A stretch of 64,000 nt of DNA, from NCBI GenBank assembly GCA_907163375.1, contig CAJQUW010006362.1:124001-188000 (forward strand). The letters run 5' to 3'. A program made the translations under genes and the position numbers. The notes beneath the pieces are model-generated. The model made no database searches. It was given only the letters and a program-made list of their open reading frames with translations, and had not been told where the DNA came from. Origin of the DNA: Prostheceraeus crozeri (taxonomy: Eukaryota; Platyhelminthes; Polycladida; Euryleptidae). Below, one piece after another: positions 56,458-64,000 of the stretch. How positions within the stretch are numbered: position 1 is the first letter of the stretch; each line of letters starts with the position of its first letter.

Positions 56458-57071
56458 CCTTGGAGAGTTCATGTCTGTTTAATTAGCAATTCGATGACCT
56501 GCTGTTGCTTTCATGCTCAACCTCAAGAGTATTTTCTTAAGCGTGATCATATCACAGGCAACCCGCCACTGGTAGAGCAAAATCACATAATCAAAGACAA
56601 TGATTTCAATTAACTTTGAAAGATGTAAATGGGTCCACATCACCATTCAGATTCAAGAAGTGAAACATGAATTTAGTGAATCATAAAATCATGCCGGTGA
56701 AAATTGAATTAAAAACTTAAAATTTCAGCCAAGAAAGCACGAATAATATCACGACTTTTTCATGAAGACCATTGTAATGCCGTTCATTAGATTTCTTTAA
56801 TCATCAGCATAATTTCCGCTTAATTAAGATGTTTGTTGGCGAATATTCATTCCTTTTGATATCCAACTTGTTTCATACTACTTATAAAGGGCCGTCAAGT
56901 CGGCAGCATGTAAGTTGGCAAAAATTTAGCTTTTTAAAACAGCTCAAATAATTTTTTTGGACCGGAGAAACTCAATTTCCACAAAAATAACTGAATCCTT
57001 TCATATATAAATTTCACTGTATACAGATACTTTTTTGAGTCGACACTCTCATTATATATCCCTACTCCATG
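56458..57071. mobile_element. hAT-like element R, copy D, left-truncated
   Basis: It matches the right two thirds of R, from CTTGGAGAG to the terminal TATATATCCCTACTCCATG. It is somewhat more diverged than copies A to C. The left part is missing at a junction with the half hairpin. Confidence 0.78.
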
Positions 57072-57322
57072 GCTACGCGTGTAGGTATTTACATAAAAAT
57101 GAAATAATTTGCATTTCTGAGCATTCCATGGACATGGAACAGAGAATGAATGGAAAATATAGAAAAATGCCTGTCCAAAATTAAAGTAGCAGCTTTTTCC
57201 GCTTAAAAACAAAGCAAATATATACACTAATCCCAAAAGTGTGTGTCACCTTTTGAATTGTTTTCTAATGTTAATAGGTGACATCGATATAAAATTGACA
57301 ATTCAAATATATCTATGAAGAC

Positions 57323-58419
57323 CAGTGGCGTCTTGTCCGTACCTTCGAGGCCTTCGGCGCATCCTCAAAAATTATTTACCAACATTTATAAAAATGAAAA
57401 GTGTCATCATTCATTTAAATTCGATCGCATCTCGTGACAGCTGTGCACAGCTTTCCGTCTCAAAGTCAGACGCTCAACCTCATTGAACAGTTTTGCAGCA
57501 CGTGCTCGAATCACAGCTGTTTTCCTCGAACAATTAGAGACACAAGGTAGTCGTGTGTGTTCAGACGGAGCATTAATGTTCAAACAGAGCGAAAGAGAGT
57601 TGTGTGCGTGTGAGGCAGCAAGCGCACGCGCCCGCGCCAATGTTGGCTTTTCCGATAGACATGATGCTTTGCCTTCTCCAATTTTTGCAATGAAATTCTA
57701 CACGATTCTTGATCGAGGCTCGGTATCTAAATATAGTAAGGGAAGCGCAACCCAATTGTTCCTGGATTCGCTTTATGTGTGAGAGGACAGTACGTCAACA
57801 GTAGCAGATGGCTAACGTTAAGACAAGACTACGATCAGATGATGAGCGCTCTCCAATGAATGCAGAGTATGCATCTGACTCGAACACCCAGATTCGGCAG
57901 AATTCCATAATTTGCTTTTACATGATTGATGTGACACTATGTTTAGTACTGCAGATGAGATCATAACCACGCCTTTCGTCCGAAGGGAATATACTGAAAA
58001 GATGACAGTCGTCAAGCAAGGTAGGCCAACACCTGATATGAAAATTGAAAGTACTCACAGATAAAGAAATAAGAAATACACAAGACATTTTAATGCATCA
58101 AAATTTCAAACATGTGAGCGACTGACCGGCCGTGAGAAACACAAGAAACTGTTCGCCTTGCCTCCCTTTTTTCTCGAGAAAATGTGGTCTGGACAGAGAG
58201 GGGATAAAGTAATCAGTTCCTTGAGTAGGGCGGTCAGGCAACATGGAGCAATCAGTTCTCATGTACACATTCACGTGGCCTTAAAAAATGTTCGGGAAAT
58301 TGTTATCAAAAATTCAACTTTTATGAAAATTGATGTTGTAGCATAAAAGATGTCTGTTATAGAAATAGCATTCCAATGCCGAGTGAAGGCCTATGGTCTT
58401 GGCGCACGCGACGCCACTG
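57323..58419. mobile_element. Non-autonomous hAT element, TSD ATGAAGAC
   Basis: The ends are CAGTGGCGTCTTGTCCGTAC and, inverted, CAGTGGCGTCGCGTGCGCCA. Perfect 8-bp direct repeats ATGAAGAC lie at 57315-57322 and 58420-58427. The 1097-bp body is GC-richer in its left third (GCGCACGCGCCCGCGCC). Open frames there are short and overlap on both strands. It is nested in the 3.4-kb CACTA-like element and hence younger. Confidence 0.88.
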
Positions 58420-58959
58420 ATGAAGACATTGGCCACTCTATATGACATGGATAAGTTAGTCATTGAATTGAAATATATTTCTATGCATGTTATAAGTTGC
58501 ATTGGTAATAGAATGCAATAGAAGCTAATTGCACTCAAGCATGCCTACACGTTTAACGAAATGAAAGCAGCAAAATTGAGTAATACAATTGAAAGAGAAT
58601 AATGATGGGAACTAAAGAAAATATGGCTTATAGTAGAGACTCTTGGCTTTCCAGTAATGACGATGGTGGCAGCTGAAATTGCTCAACTTATAAATGATTT
58701 ATACTAATTTTGAGGAAAGCCCAAAAGCGAGAGATGTTGACTTTCTTCGTTTATTGCAACAGCGAGGCCTTTCAGCCACCACCGGAGGCTATCTTCAGGC
58801 AACTGAGAATTACAAGCAATTCAACGTTCACAAATTGAATATTGTTCACTGATATCACATAGATAGCTAGATTCTATGTGTACTGAACTAACACGGAAAA
58901 ACTTACTAAAAGTTAAAAGATAGAAAAAGACATAATACTGATAACCAAGAAACAAGTAA

Positions 58960-59216
58960 TCTCAAGAAAAAGTTCCACTGGTTACTAACGCTATGCTTAA
59001 CACGGTTGAAGAATCCACATTTCTTCGTCCACAGTGCTTCTTTGACCACACGCTTCTTCCATTTGGCTCCCGCTCCAAAATCTCCATCGCGTCAATGTCA
59101 ACTACGTGGTCACTTTCGAACGTGTGACGGGCAACCTCTGAGCGATCCACGTCCAGAGATCTGACAGCCCTCTTGTGCTCCTTCTTCCTTTCGTCTGTTG
59201 TCCTGCCTAATTATGA
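58960..59216 (-). pseudogene. GIY-YIG nuclease fragment of Penelope-like type
   Basis: The reverse strand reads LGRTTDERKKEHKRAVRSLD, then DRSEVARHTFESDHVVDIDA and MEILEREPNGRSVW. This matches the end of GIY-YIG domains in retroelements: R...EHkrAvr..d...SavAeH....H.idwd...iL.re. It is incomplete at both ends and lies inside the 3.4-kb CACTA-like element. Confidence 0.6.
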
Positions 59217-60772
59217 ATGATTTTAGGGTCGGTACCGAGACACAAAGAGAGATTTCGTGAATAAAATGAATAAAAACTGCTCTACCGTCAGAAAAGAAAA
59301 TCCACCTAACTCAGCAACTACCCACTGCTTAGATATGTCATGAATGCCAGATTTTCATCCGCAGTAGAGTTCTGAAGATGTGGAATGAGCGATTGTCTTA
59401 TAAACGGTCTGCGTAAGACCGGTATAAGAAAACGGAGACCTCTTGTTACGAGTACAAAGGAGAATGAGAGAAAGATTGGCTGAGAAAATGCAGAAAGAAC
59501 ATTTGCGAACAAAGAAAGTATCAAAAAGAGGTGGCATTAGCTGTTTGAATAACTTACAATTTATCGTGGTGGAAGAGATGGGTGACCATTCCTCAGAGCG
59601 CAATTGATAATTTGATAAAATGCATGCAAGTATGTAAACTTCGAAGAATAAAAACTATGATGAATTTATCAGGTTGTCTCCCTCGTTACTAACATTTTAT
59701 AGTCTTGTTGAAACAAATCACTTCTTATCATCACCTTAATTACTTTTCTTAGATTATGCAATCTTAAAAACATTTATTACACTATGGTAGGAGGTTTGAT
59801 ACAGGTTTTGGACTTCATCAGTGACATGTAAAACAACTAACGTGAACTAGTGATTTCAATAGTGACACAGGGACTTCAAATGAAGAATCGAGAATTCAAT
59901 TGATGACATAGATATTTTCATTGAGAAATGGGTCACTTCAAGAGTGACATCTGGTAATTCATCAAAGATCTTGCGAAAACAGTAATGACAGCAACATTTG
60001 AATTGGTTAATTGACATTCAAATGCAAATTTGTAGCAAATGCCAATTAGGAATCCTACCACTGAATTCAGCATTGTCAATACAGAATTAAACATACGATC
60101 TATTTTGAATGAAGTCTATTTTTTTGCTTGAAAGGCAGCCACAAGAAAGCGCCTTTGCAGTGCATACAGCAAGCATCCCCAGCTGATATCCCAACATTCA
60201 TGTATTTCAGAATTGATGAACCTGACTAATTAAAATGCAGCGCAATAGAAGAACACCTTGCTATCCACATGTCTATATATTATTTCTTATACACTATAGG
60301 CTTACATGGTGAATTGCCCCACGTTGGTTCGAAACAGCAAGAATCAATCTGGCATCCATCTATCTTATATTTCTATTGAAATCCTAATGCCACTCATGAA
60401 CATGCTTCATTTCTACAAAACATCACAATGTCCGAGTTGAAAGCCTTCTGTCACTCATGAAATCAGATTGTCGATAACCAACGCATTATGTCTCTATTGA
60501 AATCAGATTGTCACTGATGATTTCCAGGCAGTCCTTCTTGAATTCCAAAACCTGTATGTGTATACATTTGGTTATATTAAAAGGTGACACTCATTTTTGG
60601 GATTAGTGTATATATATATATGTAAAAAATTGAATATCACACAATTTGGTCGCTAAAAATCAAAACAACAATTATGCACTAGGGCTTTCAATATTTCTTC
60701 AGGTGCTTAATTAACAAGTGATACAACGTACAGGGAAATAGGCATATATTTAAAATTCAGTGGAAAAAGATA

Positions 60773-62345
60773 TCATATGTTATGGCAGTAAAGAAAGTCA
60801 TGAGGAATCCAGAAGTGGCAGATATCGATGAAATATTTTTCTTTTACCTTGCGTTCAATATCATTGTCCGACCGCATCTTATAGAAAGGAAAAATGTCAA
60901 AATTTACCGGCTCCACAATAATGCATGTGCTGCTTACTTTAAGTTGACGATATTCTGTGTTTATCTGTTGTTTGTGCACACTTACTCTGCTTCGTAATGT
61001 TGTACTTGTTTCTCCTATATAAAATGCCTTGCAATTTGAGCAGGTCATTACATATATCAAGTTCTTAGAGTTACAATTCATGTTGTGTTTGATGTTGAAA
61101 GTTTGGCCGTTAAAGTTATAGGATGATCCCTCCGTAATAAACTCGCAGTTTCCACATCTTTTATCGTTGCATTTGGTAACAGCATGAGTTTCATTTGATA
61201 GAAATTTTGAATTACATAACATGCGTTTGAGATTGGTTGGCTGTCTTTTGATATGTATGAATTTTTTATTTTTGAAGATTTCACTTGTATTGCTATCGCT
61301 TTGTAATGAGATTGACAAGGTCTGTAGTGGATCTAATATCAGGGTTTCTGGGATTATAAGTACTAACAAAAGGCAAGATATCATTAACATCCTTCTGTTC
61401 AGTTGTTAAAAGTTGAGTTCTAATGAGTTTCTTAGCTCTTATAATCGTGTCATCAATTTATTTAGAAGGATATTGCTGTTTGAACAAAAACGTTTTCATT
61501 TCTTGCAATCTATCATATTTTGTTGAATCATCATAAACAATTGCACAAATACGTCTGGCTAAATTATAGGGAATGGCCCTTTTAGTGTGCCTAGGATGGC
61601 AAGACTTAAAATGGAGGTATTGATGAGTATCGGTTGGCTTTTAATATACGTCCGTTGAAATTCTATCATCATTTTTTTTATTAAAACGTCTAGGAAGGGT
61701 AATTCATTATTGCTCACCTCCATTGTAAATTTGATATTCTCATCAAGTTCATTCAAAATTGTGTTAAACTTTTTAATTTGTCGTCGTTCCAATGCCATAT
61801 AACAAAATAGTCATCGAGAAAACGTTTCCAGTTGATAAATATGTCTGTAGCAACCTGTATACTCCACAAGCTGGTAATCACATCCTTCAATTTGATTTCT
61901 AAAAATCCGAGCCTAAGGGTTGCGTAAGTAGGAGCCACCGTAGCTCCCATGGCTGTGCCTTTGATTTGTTGGTAATGGTTTTCTCCAAATGCAAATGTAT
62001 TGTTGGATAATATAAGTTGCAAACTATTTAGGATGAATTCATGCGAAAACCGTTGATCGATCAAATTTGGATACTTCTGAAGCTAGTAATTTATGGCAGT
62101 GATTCCTAAATTGTGGGGGATATCAGTGTATGCTTATTGCATCAAAGCTGACGAAAGGTGAATTTTGGTTGACTGTAGAAAGGCAATTGACACAAAAAGT
62201 CTAAATCGTCTCGAATAAAACTTTCAACTTTTTTGCAATACGGTTTCAAAATAAAATCAATGAACTCACTTAACCTTTGTGTCGATGACTTTGAACCTCC
62301 AACAATTGATCGAAATTTGAGATCAGTGAGATAAGGGCAAATAAT
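60773..62345 (-). mobile_element. Penelope-like element: reverse transcriptase plus GIY-YIG, broken
   Basis: Reading down the reverse strand: LKFRSIVGGSKSSTQRLSEF with CKKVESFIRDDLDFL (RT start), RFSHEFILNSLQLILSNNTF, IKGTAMGATVAPTYATL, NWKRFLDDYFVIW, ILNELDENIKFTMEVS with NELPFLDVLIKK, a linker with CNDKRCGNCEFI, and the nuclease NLIYVMTCSNCKAFYIGETS with TLRSRVSVHKQQI. The order RT then GIY-YIG is that of Penelope-like elements. It is in several frames and thus inactive. Its 5' side abuts Gypsy integrase sequence. Confidence 0.88.
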
Positions 62346-62800
62346 ATATTCCGCATACTGCTTCATCACTGTAGTTTCTATCTGCTGTATGATCTGATCC
62401 GAGGAACTAGATTTAACCTCGAACAAAAACGGAAATCTAGAGTAATAGTCGATAACTGAAAGAAATAACCTTTCTTGAACTCGCTCAGAACCTCCCACAA
62501 AATCAATCGCAATCGTATCCCAAGGCTCATTAACATCAGAAACTACAGCCTTCATAGGTGCTCGAATATTACACTTCGCAAAAGTTGTGCATGCATGGCA
62601 ATTTGAAAAAAAATGGTTTATGTCACGAGTCATTCTAGGCCAAAAAATAATGGACGCAATAATTCTTTCATTTTGGTTGTTCCGGTGTGACCTTCATGAC
62701 CTTGCTGTAAAATTGTCATACGACATGATTCAGCCACATTAATGCGATCACCATAATACAGCAATCTCTCGCTTGACAATGATAATTGTTTCTTCAATTT
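62346..62800 (-). mobile_element. Ty3/Gypsy fossil: zinc-binding and integrase part
   Basis: The reverse strand shows LLYYGDRINVAESCRMTILQ with GHEGHTG (HHCC start), then HFFSNCHACTTF and PWDTIAIDFVGGSERV with FLSVIDYYSRFPFLFEV, the first part of the integrase core. It is broken and truncated at the Penelope-like element, which may have been inserted into it. The family differs from the Gypsy fossil at 51.4 kb in sequence. Confidence 0.78.
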
Positions 62801-63177
62801 CCTTTAATCCTACAATTACAATGAATCAAAATGTCACACACACCCTCTTCATAATATCATTCCACATCGTTTGATTGCATCAAGACATGTTCTTCTGTCT
62901 TATCGTCATACGCAGAGAAGGTTGGATGCCTTTGTACCATGGCCGTGCGTAGTTATGAATTTGAGACTCTTGAAGGTCATTTAGATAACTCAGCAACATA
63001 TCTGGTCAAAGAAAAGTGCTTCACTTTTTCTGCTAACATGGTATTCTACTCGTACTTGCAATGAGTGCTTTTTATTTATTAACTGATGTGTATTGTTTCC
63101 CTAAAATTTTGGCATGCTCAACTGAGTAATTTCATGATTTCTATTATCAATCAATAAATGTTTACCTACTTAATATA
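62801..63177. other. No recognised feature
   Basis: AT-rich gap between the Gypsy fossil and the last DNA transposon. Confidence 0.4.
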
Positions 63178-64000
63178 CAAGGTGTTTCAAAAGTAGGCTA
63201 ACAGTAGAAATTGGCCTTGAAAAGCTATGTCTTAATGCTATAGATTAATAAGCTATGTCATAATAATCTTTTTCACGATGCCACAGATAGCTAATATGCC
63301 TTGTATTCGTAAGGGGCAAAAATTCAATACTCTTTGACATCGCGTAAATCATATTAAAATATCTCATGATCTCCAGTGTTTTCATGCCTACATATTTCAC
63401 TACAACCCAATTTGAATCTATACCGATCATGAGAAGTCGAATAACTATCCAACATCTATCAAAAAAAAAATTATTAGGAAACCATGTAAACAAGATAGTA
63501 GTTGTTTCAGTGTTACTGCGGAGAAGGAAGAACAGCTGACATTCGAATGTCCTCCGCGCCCCTCAGCCTGGTGCACGAAGACGCTGTCGTCAACACAAGA
63601 CAGGGAGGCGAAGAAGGAAGAACAGCTGACATCCAAATGTCCTTCACCTTTGTTAATTCCAGCCTCCTCTTAGACCATCGTCAGAAGCTTCTGACGATGG
63701 CCTAGAGGAGGCTGAAATTAATAAAGGTATTAACATTAAAACAACTACCATTTTGTTTGCTTGGTTTCCTAACAAAAAAATGAACAAATGAATAACCAAG
63801 GCCTATTCAACATATCAAAAAATTAATCAACTTAAAGTTGCAAAAATTCACGAACGCAAATGCTCAAAATGTCCACCATGGACATCGGCACATTCTTGTA
63901 GTCTTTCGGCCACACTGTGGCACACAGTTCTGCATAAGTTCCTGTCATCACTGATCTCTTGACAGGCATCTGTGATGTAGGAGCGGAGTTGAGAAAGTGT
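63178..64000 (-). mobile_element. Tc1/mariner-superfamily element, runs off the right edge
   Basis: The left terminal repeat CAAGGTGTTTCAAAAGTAGG is preceded by TA. At 63850-64000 the reverse strand reads TLSQLRSYITDACQEISDDR, NLCRTVCHSVAERLQE and CADVHGGHFEH, the C-terminus typical of Tc1/mariner transposases ending GGHFEHL. The rest of the gene lies outside the window. A 300-bp MITE (63474-63773) is inserted between the terminal repeat and the transposase end. Confidence 0.75.
63474..63773. mobile_element. 300-bp MITE with a 60-nt internal palindrome
   Basis: The ends TTAGGAAACCATGTAAACAA and, inverted, TTAGGAAACCAAGCAAACAA continue to GTAGTTGTTT (34 bp). Inside are two direct repeats of GAAGGAAGAACAGCTGACAT, about 90 bp apart, and a near-perfect palindrome at 63655-63720 (CAGCCTCCTCT...CCATCGTCAGAAGCTTCTGA). 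Poly-A runs flank it. Confidence 0.8.

Larger units (their letters stand above)
57225..60608. mobile_element. 3.4-kb CACTA-like non-autonomous element
   Basis: The ends are CACTAATCCCAAAAGTGTGT and, inverted, CACTAATCCCAAAAATGAGT, both continuing GTCACCTTTT. TATA flanks both sides, so the 2-3 bp TSD cannot be resolved. CACTA termini and many scattered GTGACA/TGTCACT words near both ends (59820-60560 especially) resemble subterminal binding-site arrays of EnSpm/CACTA elements. No matching transposase was found. It contains a nested hAT MITE and a GIY-YIG fragment. Confidence 0.65.

Noticed and set aside
57483-57782. 99-codon forward frame in GC-rich DNA
   Set aside because: It lies in the nested hAT MITE, with equally long frames on the opposite strand over the same GC-rich bases. 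No domain is recognisable.

Overview
This is a TE-saturated, intron-containing metazoan window of low GC content. It carries Tc1/mariner, hAT and EnSpm/CACTA-like DNA transposons, several non-LTR retrotransposon (LINE) lineages, Penelope-like elements, BEL/Pao and Ty3/Gypsy fossils, tRNA-derived repeats, and very few host genes. The family mix and frequent TAGGCCTA-type words suggest a marine invertebrate. I lean to a deuterostome, but only weakly.

Host content. (1) A two-exon secreted protein of 174 aa: a signal-peptide exon at 2566-2644 joins in phase to 6667-7112. Its 4 kb intron holds a Penelope-like fragment, a hAT MITE and a LINE. (2) An intronless 470-aa Stealth-family GlcNAc-1-phosphotransferase (GNPTAB-like) at 33845-35257, with all four Stealth regions and one Notch/LNR module. 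(3) A 298-bp tandem repeat at 31165-31918 carrying three tRNA-like genes: one lacks its anticodon, and the other two read AGC and AGT. (4) A possible terminal exon near 46942-47233.

Layout. 0-2.5 kb: Tc1 fragment, then nothing recognised. 2.5-7.1 kb: the secreted-protein gene. 8-10 kb: CACTA-type MITE and a mariner. 10.7-14.1 kb: foldback repeat, BEL/Pao fossil with a hAT MITE in it, a hAT-like element here called R, and a LINE remnant. 14.3-16.3 kb: a second Tc1/mariner carrying an inverted copy of the CACTA MITE. 17.7-19.3 kb: LINE. 20.1-24 kb: an almost whole hAT transposon with 8-bp target-site duplications (TSDs). 25-33.3 kb: LINEs, one inserted into another, plus the tRNA array. 33.4-35.3 kb: SINE-like repeat and the GNPTAB-like gene. 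37.3-41.6 kb: R, a decayed LINE and a second BEL/Pao copy. 41.6-49.7 kb: an 8.1-kb segment with terminal inverted repeats, inserted into R inside the BEL/Pao copy. 50.4-54.1 kb: rest of that BEL/Pao copy, a Gypsy fossil, and a 1.8-kb inverted-repeat element with a minisatellite. 54.4-60.6 kb: inverted-repeat MITE, R fragment, and a 3.4-kb CACTA-like element with a hAT MITE nested in it. 60.7-64 kb: Penelope-like element abutting a Gypsy fossil, then a Tc1/mariner running off the edge.

Nesting is the main theme. Empty sites in paralogous copies and exact TSDs (GTTCCTAT, CTTGAAAC, ATTCACCT, CCTATATA, ATGAAGAC) fix many element ends to the base and give a relative order of insertions. All coding calls come from reading translations by eye. 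No database search was possible, so family names rest on recognised motifs.
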